Positions 48,431 to 59,971 of a stretch of DNA of 64,000 nt are shown piece after piece. The stretch lies in contig CAMRHE010000011.1 in the NCBI GenBank assembly GCA_947044405.1, positions 10,415,001-10,479,000 on the forward strand, written 5' to 3'. The notes below the pieces were generated by a model. The model saw only the letters and a list, made by a program, of their open reading frames with translations, had not been told where the DNA came from and made no database searches. Both the position numbers and the translations under genes were made by a program. The stretch comes from Leptodactylus fallax (taxonomy: Eukaryota > Chordata > Amphibia > Anura > Leptodactylidae). Positions within the stretch are counted from its first letter, which is position 1; every line of letters begins with the position of its first letter.

Positions 48431-48984
48431 GTTGAAAATATCTCAGTTTGTTATGAAATTTCTCCCTAGCATAGAAATACCCTACAAGTGGATGTAAACT
48501 TATGTTTGGGCACACGACAGCGCACGGAAGGGAAGGAGCGACACTGGGCATTTGAAAATCAGATTTTGCTGGAATAGTTTTCAGGTATCATATCTCATTT
48601 GCAGAGCTCCTAGAGTACTTCAGTTTGGAAACTACATACCCAATGGAATTTATCAAGAGGTATAGTGAGTATTTTGACCCCACAGCTGTTAACAGATTTT
48701 ATTAACATAGGGATGTGTAAATTAAAATTTACTAAAATGATACTTTATCCCCAAAGTTTTCATTTTCACAAGGGGTTAAAGGAGAAAAAGCACCCCACAA
48801 TTGCTCATGAACACGGGGGTAATGGAGCAGGGTGTTAGCTGTCAGTTACAGCTAGCATTCAGACTGAAAGCCACCTGCTCACACATTGACGTCGTGTGGC
48901 TGCCACACGACGCAATATTACATCCAGATGCGTGAACACCTTGGCATCTAGGCCATATTACGTCATGTGTCACTAAGGTGTTAA

Positions 48985-49180
48985 GAAACCACTAAACCCA
49001 GAATCCACACAAATAAAAATGAATAAATAATTCCCTATATGACACCTCACATAACTTCCTGATTGTGCACTTTTTTTCTATCATATCAAAATTATAAAGC
49101 ATGAAAAATAAATTAGAAAAGCAGTGTATGGCAGCAGCAGCCATCCCCATCTCCCCTATACTAGTGTACTCAAGCCAGGA
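48985..49180. repeat. Dispersed repeat also present around copy A
   Basis: CCCTATATGACACCTCA and AAAGCATGAAAAATAAATTA match the sequences flanking copy A at 6811-6880 and 7610-7660. It serves as an empty-site reference for that insertion. Confidence 0.75.
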
Positions 49181-49526
49181 AGTTTACAAGGAGAGGGCGG
49201 GATTTAGGCTGCATACTTTTTGTCTATACAGTGACCGTGGCCATTTTGTTGGAAAGAATCCCCCAAGTGACTGACAGTATGAAATAGATACAAAAAGTAG
49301 TATAAATAGTGCCAGATTCACAGGGAAAGTCACCCAAATTTCCCAAACTACTGAATGACAAGTAAGTGTCATTATGCTTTGATAATTCCCCTCTTTCCTC
49401 TATCCTTACAAAATTTTGCATATTTACCTTTCAGGAGCTTTGGAAAGCTTAGTAACAACCAATGGAAAGGTATTCTGAATACCAGACCTCACTATTTCCC
49501 CTTATACTATATGAATATGTCTTTAT
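49181..49526. other. No gene recognised
   Basis: Unassigned DNA between repeats. Overlapping minus-strand frames of 60-65 codons have no motif. Confidence 0.45.
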
Positions 49527-49929
49527 CCCTTCCGTCAGTGACATTTTTCAATTTTCACTTTTGACTCCCCCCCCCCCCCCCCCCCCCCCATGAGGACTTA
49601 ATATTTGCAGGATAAATTGTACTTCATAATGGTGCCATTTATTATTCTGTGCAATTTATTGGGAAGCTGTAAAAAATCAGATTGGGGTGGAATTGGAGAA
49701 AAAGTGCATTTCTGCAATTTTCTTTGGGCTTTGTTTTTACAGCATTCACTCTGCAGCCAAAATGACGTGTCACCTGTATTCTATGTTTCGGTATGATTGC
49801 AGGGATACCAAATTTATATAGGTTTATTTACATTTTAACCCCTTTGCAAAAAAAAAAAAAATTTTTCTAAGTCACCATATTCTGACACCAATAATTTTTT
49901 TAGATTTCTGTGTATGGGGATGCATAGGG

Positions 49930-49969
<40 letters not shown>

Positions 49970-50536
49970 TGAGGCCAGTAGTACTTTTTAGTTATACCAA
50001 TATAGATCAATTTTTATTCAATTTTTTATCAGAGGCCAAACAGCGGCAGTTCTGCACTTTTGATTTTATTTTTTAAATATTTGTATAAGTTTTTAGACCG
50101 GGCATTTTTGGACACAGGGATACCGAATGTGTATGCATTTCACAGTAATTTTTAACTTTTATATGTATTCTAGGGAAAGGGGTGTGATTTGAACTTTTAG
50201 TTTTTAAAAAAAAAAATTAAAAAATTTCATTTTTTTTTTTTTTACTTTTTTTTTCCTTCTATTTATTAGACCCCCTAGGGGTCTGATCACTAATGCAATG
50301 CATTACATTGCTAATGCATTGCAATAGATCGGCATTTCTATGACAGGCTGCATAAAGCATAGCATAGTAACAGTATGCTGGGATGCCAGAAAAATAGCGC
50401 CTGGGTCGTCACTGACTGTGGACTTTAGCGCCGGGTCTCTGCTGTACAGTACAACAGAGACCCGGCGGCTATGGTGGCTTCTCAGCTCTTGAGCAGCCGC
50501 CATATTTAAATACCCGACCTTGATGTCAGGAAGGGG
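49527..50536. mobile_element. TTAA-type non-autonomous element
   Basis: The left end CCCTTCCGTCAGTGACA follows TTAT. The right end TGATGTCAGGAAGGGG precedes TTAA at 50537-50540. It includes a C-run near 49569 and a T-run of about 37 near 49931, both typical weak points for sequencing. It is non-coding and resembles element K in style. Confidence 0.65.
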
Positions 50537-50639
50537 TTAAATAGTAGGGAATACTATGCCATATTTGCCTTTCAGGGAAAATCTGGGAAACATAGCATGT
50601 GGAGCTGTAATAAGAAATATGATAATAGTAAAACTTAAA

Positions 50640-52090
50640 TGTATTTTATTGACCAACACAAAGTAGCACAAAATTGTGAAGTAGAATAAAAATGATACAT
50701 GGTTTTCAAAACTTTAATCAAATAAAAATCTGAAAAGTGTGACGTGCAAAAGTATTCAGCCCCCCTATATCAATACTTTCTAGAGCCACCTTTCACTGCA
50801 ATTACAGCTGCAAGTCTTTTGGGGTATGTCTCTACCAGCTTTGCACATCTAGAGACTGAGATTTTTGCCCATTCTTCTTTGCTAAATTGCTCAAGCTCAG
50901 CTAGATTGGATGGAGAGCGTCTGTGACTTTGACTGGGCCATTCTAACACATGAATATTCTTTGATCTAAACCATTCCACTGTAGCTCTGGCTGTATGTTT
51001 AGGGCCATTGTCTTACTGGAAGGTGAATCTCCTTCCCAGTTTAAAGTCTTTTGCAGCCTCCAACAGGTTTTCTTCTAGGATTGCCCTGTATTTAGCTCCA
51101 TCCATCTTTCCATCAACTCTGACCAGACTCCCTGTCCCTGCTGAAGAAAAGCATCCCCACAGCATGATGCTGCCACCACCATGATTCACAGTGGGAATGG
51201 TGTGTTCAGGGTGATGAGTAGTGTTACTTTTGCGCCACACATTTGCATTTAGTCCAAAAAGTTCAACTTTGGTCTCATCTGACCAGAGCACCTTCTTACA
51301 CGTTTGCTGTGTCTCCTATATGGCTTGTGGCAAACTGCAAACAGCACTTATGTCTTTCTTTCAACAGTGGTTTTCTTCTTGCCACTCTTCCATAAAAGCC
51401 AGATTTGTGGAGTGCACAACTTATAGTTGTCCTGTGGACAGATTCTCCCACCTGAGCTGTGGCTTTCTGCAGCTCCTCTAGAGTGACAATGGACCTCTTG
51501 ACTGCTTCTCTGACCAGTGTTCACCTAATTCCGTCAGACAGATCTTGGTGAACGGCCGTGTCTTGGTTGGTTTGCAGTTGTAGAATACTTTTTCCATTTT
51601 TGGATGATGGATTGACCAGTGCTCCTTTGGATGCTCAAAGCTTGGGATATGTTTTTATAAGCTAACTTCTCCACAACTTTATCTTTGACCTGTCTGGTGA
51701 GTTTATTGGTCTTCATAATGCTGTTTGTTCACTAGTGTTCTCTAACAAACCACTGAGGACTTCACAGAACAGGTGTATTTATACTGAGACTAAATTACAC
51801 ACAGCTGGACTCTATTAACTAATAAGTGACTTCTGAAGGCAATTGATTGCACTGGATTTTATTTAGAGGTATCAGGGTACAGGGAGCGGAATACTTTTGC
51901 ACGTCACACTTTTCACATATTTATTTGATTAAAATTTTGAAAACCATTTTTCGTTCCACTTCACAATTATGTGCTACTTTGTGTTGGTCTATCACTTAAA
52001 ATCTCAAAAAAATATATTTAAGATTGTGTTTGTAAGGTGACATTATGTGAAAAAGTTCAAGGGGTATGAATACTTTTGCAAGCCACAGTC
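50640..52090 (-). mobile_element. Tc1-like transposon, left-truncated copy (T4)
   Basis: The right end AATACTTTTGCAAGCCACAG is intact-like. The left terminal repeat is missing its outer part, and recognisable sequence begins near 50645 (ACCAACACAAAGTAGCACAA). The interior parallels T3 but differs enough to be a distinct subfamily (GTGACGTGCAAAAGTATTCA near 50740 and its inverse near 51890). Confidence 0.88.
50770..51716 (-). pseudogene. Tc1-like transposase (T4), catalytic Glu region deleted
   Basis: The start is MKTNKLTRQVKDKVVEKLAY at 51716, then an HTH region with LSIQRSTGQSIIQKWKKY. The core follows with [13 protein letters not shown] (first Asp), IPTVNHGGGSIMLWGCF, then a stop where [10 protein letters not shown] is expected (FQ*DNGPKHT near 51015). 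The frame then runs VLEWPSQSH directly into [13 protein letters not shown]. The segment that should contain PDLNPIEHLW with the catalytic Glu is gone, apparently by a deletion of about 60-70 bp near 50930 relative to T3. The C-terminus is AVKGGSRKY. Inactive. Confidence 0.9.
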
Positions 52091-52229
52091 TCTGAGGTGA
52101 TCTCCAATTTGGGAAATCCTTCAAAAACACTGCGGATGTTGCCTCAGAGTTCTGTTCCTTTAATCAAAACCTTTATGACTTAAGGCTGACTGAGTTTCCC
52201 TCTGAGCTGTTGGATTGTACTGCGCTTAT

Positions 52230-54382
52230 TTAAGAGTTTCTCCATTCACTTTCTATACCAACCTTAGGTTCACAACACCAAGCTGATCTAGCCCCTAGCC
52301 CAGATGGCCTCCCAGCTTCCTACTACTAACAAATTTGGTCCATTCTACTCCCCTACATTCTGAAGTTATGCAACACCCTAGATCATACCAGTGGTCTCCT
52401 CTCTCAGGCTCTGGAGACACACATCACAATAATCATCAAGGGTGGTAAAGAACCCTCAAAGTGTGATAACTATTGCCCCATTTCACTACTTATTGTCGTG
52501 AAATTGTTTGCCAAACTACTTGCAAACAGGATGAAAAAACTGCTTCCGATCATGATCAACTCCAAACAAAATGGTTTGTCTTGAGAAGGGAAGGCAAGCA
52601 CAACAGAATATGTTTGTTGCACCAGTTCCAGTCTGGTTGCGAAAATCCACTCTTGTATTACTTCCTACTGATGCTAAAAATGCTTTTGACTGGGTAGACT
52701 GGACCTTCATGACTATGACCCTTACCAAAGTAGGAGTTAATTACACCTTTTCTAAACCATTTTAATATTAGAAATAGAACCAGGGGGGATGCCCCTTATC
52801 TCCCTTACTTTTCTCGCTTAGCTATATTATTTGAAACTTTTGGCTCCCTTTCTATCTTCAAAATCAATGGCACTAAATCTGAAGCTCGGTGTATGTCTTG
52901 CCTCATGATGCTAAAGTCAGTTTTGGACAGCATATATATCGCCATTTCCCCTCCAAACTGACTCAAAGTGATTTCTAGGTATTTGATTAACAAAACAACC
53001 TGAACAGTGGTACTTTCCACTATTTTCTGATCACCACGTGATAAATTCCATTTATTTTTTGTATAGGTTACTCTAATCTCTTAAATGCTAATTCTCCCTA
53101 AAATACTGTACAGATTTCAAACATTTCCCATACAGCTCCCGTCCTAGAGTAGCCTTTCAAACATTGATTGATTTGAGGTGAGGTCGGGTAATATTGGCCT
53201 CCCTCACCTCAAAACCCATCCCCATGCTAACCAACTTTCTCTGGACTGGCATGACCACTCCTCCCTCAAACTCTACATGCCAGTGGAGGAGTCTACAGTG
53301 GGTTTACGGCTGACCTCACTAATATGGTTAGACCAGAAATCCATGAGACTTTTTCTAGCGAATAATACTCTAACCTATGCAGCAAACAGTTCCTGGCAAT
53401 GTACCCTCCCTATCCTTCCGTGTGTACCACCCACAATGTCAATACAAAATGTATTCCTTTCAAAGATAACCTCTCTGGAGAACCGCCCATCTTTACCTAA
53501 AGTAGTCACTAATCTCCCCTACAATACAATCCTAATAAATGATGCTTTCTCCTACCTGGAACTTAAATCTAGACCAGAATTCTCCTCCATACACTTCCTT
53601 ACTTACCACTATCAAAAGTGCATACCTAAGAGCACTGAAACTAGAGCACAACCAATCCAGTCACAAGGCTGGAGAGACTGCTCCTCTTAAAAAGCCCTCC
53701 TAAGAAAGCTTTTTCTCTGATTTACACAAACCTATTAAAAGATTTACCCCCTCCTATATTGCTACGTGGGAGAACGATTTGCATATTTTGTGTGTCCAAA
53801 GAGGCAGTTGACTCCATCCTTAACATTTCTTTAGGCACTTCTAGATGTGTGCGTATCCAGGAATCCTTATAAAATTCTATCTAGATGGTATAAGACACCA
53901 GTGATATTCCATACGTATGCTGCAGATACTTACACCTTTGCTGGAGGTGCCATAAACCTTTGAATGCTTATCTTCACATTTGGTGAAGGTCCCAGGTCCT
54001 ATCACATCTCAAATTATGCAATAACTCAGTCTTTCTGGGCATCCTGGTTCACTTTTTTGAATGATGTCTCTGTGAAACATCTATGAATAGACCTTTCAAT
54101 AGCCAGTACCTCAGTGAACCCTTCCCCTCCTCCCCTTGACCCCCACCCCGACACTTCCTATTTCCCACCTAACATGGTTGAGATCTAGATGAAAATATAT
54201 CTTAGTTTTGTAGGTTGTATTTATGCTCAATTTTACTTTGTATAACTAGCAGCAATTTAATTTTGTTTGCTATTTTCTTGCATAGCTTTGTTCATTTTAC
54301 ATCAGCTGATTTATCTCTTTGTTTACTGCTGAGTTATAATTGTACCTTGCTGTAATGTTGTAAATAGATATTAAAAAAAAAA
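52230..54382 (+). pseudogene. L1-like ORF2 remnant (L1-B), 5'-truncated
   Basis: Plus-strand pieces in order: DLAPSPDGLPASYY, then KEPSKCDNYCPISLL and KLFAKLLANRMKKLLP (reverse transcriptase fingers), a degraded palm (DAKNAFDWVDW near 52671-52703, the catalytic motif A), and GNIGLPHLKTHPHANQLSLD near 53187 (the GGLGLPNL block). Last comes YLHLCWRCHKPLNAYLHIWW near 53930-53990, the Cys/His C-terminal motif of L1 ORF2. The copy ends in a poly-A tail at about 54371-54382. Endonuclease and ORF1 are absent. Frameshifts and stops are common. It follows directly after T4. Confidence 0.85.
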
Positions 54383-54476
54383 GTTGCACCGCAGTGTTTG
54401 GTAAAAATTTGTATCCACTGCCTACCATCCGTTTTCCCATAGACATAAATGTCACTGTCACTTTGACATTTTTGCT

Positions 54477-55514
54477 CAGGGCTGTTTTAACACATTGGTA
54501 GGCCCTGTGCAAAGATTTCATAAGTGCCACCCCCCCCCCCATCACCACCACCTAGAAATACCTGACCTCCACGAATTATAATGCTCCCTCATAGTATAAC
54601 AACCCTTATTGGTTCTCACACAGTATAATGGCTCACTAGTGGCCCCATTCAATATGCCCCTTATAGGCCATGGCCCCCTCCAGGTTGCCCTCCAAAGATT
54701 CATGTCTCCCTCCAGCTTGCCCCCCATGGATTCATGACCCCCACCAGGTTGCTCCCCGCAGATTCATGTCCTCACCCCAGGTTGCCCCCACAGTATCATG
54801 TCCTCACCCCCAGGTTGTCCCTACAGTATCATGTCCCTCTCCAGGTTGCCCCCCACAGATTTATGTTCCCCTCCAGGTTGCCCTCACAGTATCATGTCCT
54901 CACCTTAGGTTGCCCCCCACAGTATCATGTCCCCCTCCAGGTTTTCCCCCACATATTCATGTCCTCACCCCAGGTTGCCCCCACAGATTCAGTTCCCCCC
55001 TCACTGACATGTCCCCCTCAGATTGTCCCCACAGTATCATGTCCAACACCCCAGGTTGCCCGCATAGTATCATGTCCCCCCACACTGACATGGCCCCCTC
55101 AGGTTGTCACCACAGTATCATGTTTCCCCCCACCCCAGGTTGCCTCCACAGTTTTGTGTCCCCCACTGTATATATCAAAGAAAAAAAACAAACCTTAATA
55201 CTCTCTTTTCCCCATTCACTCCTTCCTCTGGTCCCAGAGTCTTCAAGGAGCAACAGGAGCAATGTAAGTGACGTCATTACATCGTGCCTCCTGATCCCAG
55301 TACATCGGGAGCAAAGAAAGCGGCCGGGTAATGAAGTAGGGTGCCGTCCACTTCCTGCTTCATTACTGTCTGCAACTCATCGGCGTCCAGAGGGGTAGCC
55401 TGGACCCACTGCCCTGGACACCAAATATAGGACTGTCCTGCTGTCCAAAGGGGCCCCCACTACCGTAGGGTCCGGTGCAAGTGCACCGTTGGCCCTATGG
55501 TTAAAGTGTCCCTG
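54477..55514. mobile_element. hAT-like non-autonomous element (H) with its own minisatellite
   Basis: The ends are CAGGGCTGTTTTAAC and the inverse GTTAAAGTGTCCCTG. The flanks TTTTTGCT (54469-54476) and CTTCTGCT (55515-55522) agree at six of eight positions. A paralogous uninterrupted sequence near 59920-59960 (minus strand: TTTGACATAACTTTGGCTGT) supports the boundaries. It contains about sixteen tandem units of CAGGTTGCCCCCACAGTATC + ATGTCCCCCTC type (about 54665-55165, 29-32 bp). Long open frames across the array are repeat artefacts. Confidence 0.8.
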
Positions 55515-55522
55515 CTTCTGCT

Positions 55523-58500
55523 GTGTTTGCCTTAGAGATCTAGAAATGGGATATATAGAATCCTCATAGTCATAGACTATGTTTTAAGCCATTATAAACT
55601 CTGATTCATGAAAAACTTATTTGACCCAAAACAAATCTACGGAATGTACCACCCAGACCCAAAACAAAAGGAATCTTCAGAGGTTCACCCATCTCTAAGC
55701 ATGACACACTGATGACCATGGGCAAAAAAACTAATGTCTCACTGAGAAGTGGTGAATTCTCAATATATCATTCACTTGTGGATGTTTGGCCAGAGACAGT
55801 CCAAGGAACAGCCATGTAGTGTTGAACCACCAATGATATGGCAGGGAGGAGTTTGTAATGTTAGTTGAGGAAAGCTTGAACTTATCAGGAAGAAATATGT
55901 CCTGAATCAACAGTAAATCTTAAGCTGAATGTGATCTAGCTGAGTGAAAGATGTGATGGGGTTTGCAGAGATCATAAACAGTAATGCAAAGGTTAATAAG
56001 CAAACAAAAATTTAGGTTAGGAGACTTAGGTAGAAGCTAATTCTATCACTGCCCGTGAGATCATCTGTCTGCACTGAGTACCATAGCATCCTGACAGCAC
56101 TAGTACAAGAAGCAGAAGAGGGGTTGGAGACAGTCAACAAATATTGCAGGACCTGAGACACGTAGGTAATAATGTTGAATTTTAAAAAGGTATGTATACA
56201 TGAGTTTCTTGCAGGTTTGACAAAAATCATGATGCAGTAGTTATACAGGAAAAATATGGGATACATATTAACCAAACATTTGAGTATCTGTAGTCAAAAA
56301 AACATAAAGACAATAAACAGTAGCAGATTTCATATTTCAGCCAATGTGGCAGTAAAGGTGAAACCTTCAAATGATAGTGGTAGTTTTTTTTTTCTAACTT
56401 TTCTCTTCCTATTAGTTGGCTTAGCATACTTCAGAAAAATATGGCAAAGTTTTGGCACCTTTTTTGGCTTATGTTATTACAAATCAGGCCATGTCAACTT
56501 TCAACAAGGCCATACCCCCAAGTTGCATAACACATAAAATGTCTAAAAAGAGTCTAAAACACTTAACAGATGTGGAAAAAGGCATGTTACACAGTTTTTC
56601 GGTGCAAATTACACCACAATTTTGGCACATTTTGCTCGTTAGATCTCCCCAATTATGTATGAGCTGGTTGTGAAGAATCTTCAAAAATTAGTATAACATC
56701 CGAGTGTTGTCTGCTTACATTGATTTCAATGGGTGGCTCAGATCTGTGAAAACACTCAGATTGCACACTTGGTCATGTGCATGAAGCCTTAGAGCATGGG
56801 TAGGATCAGTAAAGACTATGGAAAGGGTTGCAATAGTCTGAGAAACACCTTTGTTGCATGATCAGACATTATAATGCAGTAAAGTATAGACATTATTTCT
56901 ACAGACAAAAGTGTATCTATTTTCTAATTTATTCTTAAAAATTCACACATAAACCTAATGTTGGTGCTTTAAGTTGGTCTTAAGTTATTTATATCTCTCA
57001 CATAACTTCCCCATATCATAGTACAGCTATAATTAAGTTTTAGTATGTTTTTCTAATGAATGTATGAAAATGAAGCACAAACTTAAATACAATATTGTAT
57101 TGCATACAATAATGCATTTCTTTCCCAACATTTTAACGTGTGCTAGAAAGTATTATACATATAATTTGTTTTTAATAACTATTTGTTTTTCCCATGAGAA
57201 TACCACAGGTTTCAGCCTGTTTGCTTTGTGCTCAGCCATGCGTATTATGTCCTTTTTGCAGCCAGGTTTATTAAGCAGGTTTGTTGCATATAATTACTCC
57301 ATGAGAAATAAACCTAGTTGCCATATAATTAACACAAAATTACGTTCTCATTTAGCAGATAATGTTATTTTTACTAGCACATTAAATGTAATGTCATTCA
57401 TCTGCTCTAACTGTACAACTATAAACTTTATAGTTGCTTTGTAAAACATTGAAGATGACACTCCAAATGAAAGTAAGGATGTCAGTTCAGTGGATTATAG
57501 GTAGTCTATAATATTTGTATACTTATTCAAAGTGTTTTAATTTCAGTTATTTATTATAGTTTTTAGGTCTCCAATTATTAACTATTACTGTGTAAATCGT
57601 TGCACCAAAGGACAGCTGATAAAATCATATCTTACCGAAATAAGCATCAACTGAGATTTCTAAAAACAAGCAATCATAAAAAGATTTGCATTTGAAACTT
57701 TTCATGAGGTTAATATGTTATAACGTGCACAATTAAATACAAGAAGGATGTCCATATAAATGTAACCATAATCAATTATTAAATATGGATAACTGACAAG
57801 TTTTGGAAGCTATATACGACACACAAAACAATTGATTATTAAGAATATATCACAGATGTGTTCTCTTATTTTTTTTTTTTTTTTCACATGATGTCTATTG
57901 TATGTGTTGCTATCTGTCTGTGAGGGTTAATTCTGATTATTGAAGTGGTTTCATAAGAAATTAGAACTTGTAAATCCTTCAGTCTCAATGCCATATTATT
58001 ACATTGTGCCAAGTGGTATATTTACACTGTGGACAATAGTAATATCACTTATCATCACAAGAATATGGTGCTGCAATGGAACGGGCACAGAGGCAGTGCC
58101 TACTTCATTGCTGCCAGGTGTTAACTATATTATACAGCTGTCTCCTCTCTAATTCCTGTACATTAACCTCTTAGATGCTCTATTCAACACTAGTTAGATT
58201 GGGTAAATCTCCTTCTCTCGTGCCCTCACCCACTTGATGTAAATATGGAGTTCTGAGGGATTACTTTGACAGCCAATAGGCCTAACAATGACCTTTAGGC
58301 TGCCTTGTATGGATGCCAATTAGGCCCAACCAGAAACAGAGCTTAATAGTTATCTGCTGAAATGTGCAAAGTATTGGAATACAGAAGTGGCAGAAGAAGA
58401 TATATATCAATTTGGTATTGTTGTAATGAGAATGACCCACTAAAAAGTTATGATGTAATTTTTACCACAGTGTAGACATCATATAAACAATGCCCAAAAT

Positions 58501-58612
58501 ATAATGATGAAATTGCAGGTTTTTCAAGTGCTCAACTTTACAATGTGCACTGATGAGCAAAAGGGTAACAATGTCTTGAAATTTTGACTTTCGGGCTCCA
58601 TATCTCACCATC
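55523..58612. other. AT-rich DNA, no gene; possible conserved non-coding stretch
   Basis: The first 120 bases continue the repeat interrupted by element H. The rest has no TE ends that I recognise. The stretch 57060-57460 has a rich non-repetitive AT texture (for example TTTTAACGTGTGCTAGAAAG, GCCATGCGTATTATGTCC), the best candidate for a conserved element in the window. The 126-codon frame there is not protein-like. Confidence 0.4.
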
Positions 58613-58620
58613 CACTACAG

Positions 58621-59555
58621 CAGGGGTGGGAAACCTTTTTTGTACAGCGTGCCGAATTAAAAAAAAAAAAAAATCAAAGATGAGGTGTTTGGTGTGCCGT
58701 ACAATAAATGGAAGGTTCCCTAAATGGAAGTTTTATAATGGGACTTTAGGCTGTAATACAGAGTGTCAGTACATCAGTATTACAGCCCTGTGAAGCTGGC
58801 CTAATGCTGCGCTCATATGTTCACTGGATGCTATTAAAAGCATCCGCTGTTGGTTTAAAAAAAAAAAAAAAACTGAAAAAAAATGGTGTGCCACGCTGTG
58901 TTTTTTTGTTTGGTAAAATGACATGCATTCCTATGATGCACCATACCCCTCCATCTCCTACATAGGACTTCTGCACCCTCTTTATCTCTTACATGTGCAT
59001 GGAATGAAGGGGATGCAGCAGTGCTGTGGAAAAATGAAGAGGTGCAGGCTGCAGCAGTCCTTTGTAAGTAAAAAATGGGGTCTAGGCTTTACACAAGGCT
59101 GGTGTAGCCAGTAGTTAAGCTCACATTCTTTCACTGTTGCTGGTCCCTCCATACTTTACAAAATACCAATAAAAAATAAAATCACTTACCTGCTGTAGCT
59201 GTATACAGAATGGGCTGGGAGGAAGCAAGTAAAATCCAGCAATGGTTAACTCCATTGAGTCCAGCAACACAGGGAACACTCAAGCGGGCTGAAATTATTT
59301 GAAGCTTCCCATCACTGCATCAGTTCAGGGGCCGATTTACTAATTGGTTTGTTCCTTCCCTGACCTGATGCAGCGCTAGCGCGAGGACATTCTTTTCAGA
59401 TCACTCATCGGCTGGCTCGTTCCCTGTCTGGCCATTGTCAGTAGAATTAACCCTTGCTGGAGTTTACTTGCTTCCTCCCAGCACAATCTGCTGGGCCAGG
59501 CAAATATAGCTCTTGTGCCACTCTTGGCACGCGTGCCTGGGGTTGCCGACCCCTG
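58621..59555. mobile_element. hAT-type non-autonomous element (G), same family as F
   Basis: The ends are CAGGGGTGGGAAACC and the inverse GGTTGCCGACCCCTG, with a perfect 8-bp duplication CACTACAG at 58613-58620 and 59556-59563. The subterminal GCGTGCCGAATT and CTCTTGGCACGCGTGCC blocks match element F. It lacks the minisatellite and hairpin, so it probably represents the family without the cassette. Confidence 0.93.
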
Positions 59556-59639
59556 CACTACAGCTTGAATGTGACTACCAACATTTTCTAGACAATCATC
59601 TTGGCAATCTCATACATAAATTTGACTTACAACTATTTA

Positions 59640-59969
59640 GCATATGATTAGTTCTGCAGATTTTTTTTTTTTTTTTTTTAATAAATTATTTAAATGGTAT
59701 AAAACAAACATACCAAACAGTACAAACACAGACTCCACACAGGTAGGAGCCGGTAATCAACTCAAACGTATGTAAACATAAGCAACATAACAAGGTTTGA
59801 TATATCTGTAGTGACAACCTCAGTAAGGCAAATGCATAGACAAAGAGGAAATGAGAGGGAGTAAGAGGGAGAGTGAGGAAAGAAAGAAAGACCCTAGGAC
59901 CCTATCTAGCCCATTTCTAGCTCTCTAAGGCAAACACAGCCAAAGTTATGTCAAAGTGATAGTGACATG
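59640..59969 (-). repeat. Dispersed repeat with poly-A (minus strand)
   Basis: On the minus strand, TTTGCCTTAGAGAGCTAGAAAT is followed by pyrimidine-rich sequence and ends AATAATTTATT plus poly-A (poly-T at 59661-59680). It looks like a LINE or retro-copy 3' end. The first part matches DNA on both sides of element H (54440-54476 and 55522-55560). Confidence 0.6.
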
Positions 59970-59971
59970 TA

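Larger units (their letters stand above)
47077..48980. mobile_element. TTAA-type non-autonomous element (K) with nested insertions
   Basis: The left end is CCCCTTAAGGACACAGCC once the inserted foldback element is removed. The right end is its inverse (reverse complement CACCTTAGTGACACATGACG). TTAA lies at 47073-47076 and 48981-48984. The family belongs to the common amphibian type with TTAA duplications. It is non-coding and carries two later insertions. Confidence 0.75.

Noticed and set aside
54670..55398. 242-codon plus-strand frame rich in Pro, Ser and His
   Set aside because: It is the in-frame reading of a 29-32 bp tandem array in element H. The periodic sequence repeats in two frames and has no start context or domain.
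57064..57444. 126-codon plus-strand frame in AT-rich DNA
   Set aside because: Composition is Ile/Asn/Tyr-rich with no domain, and codon usage is not protein-like. A non-coding conserved stretch is more plausible.
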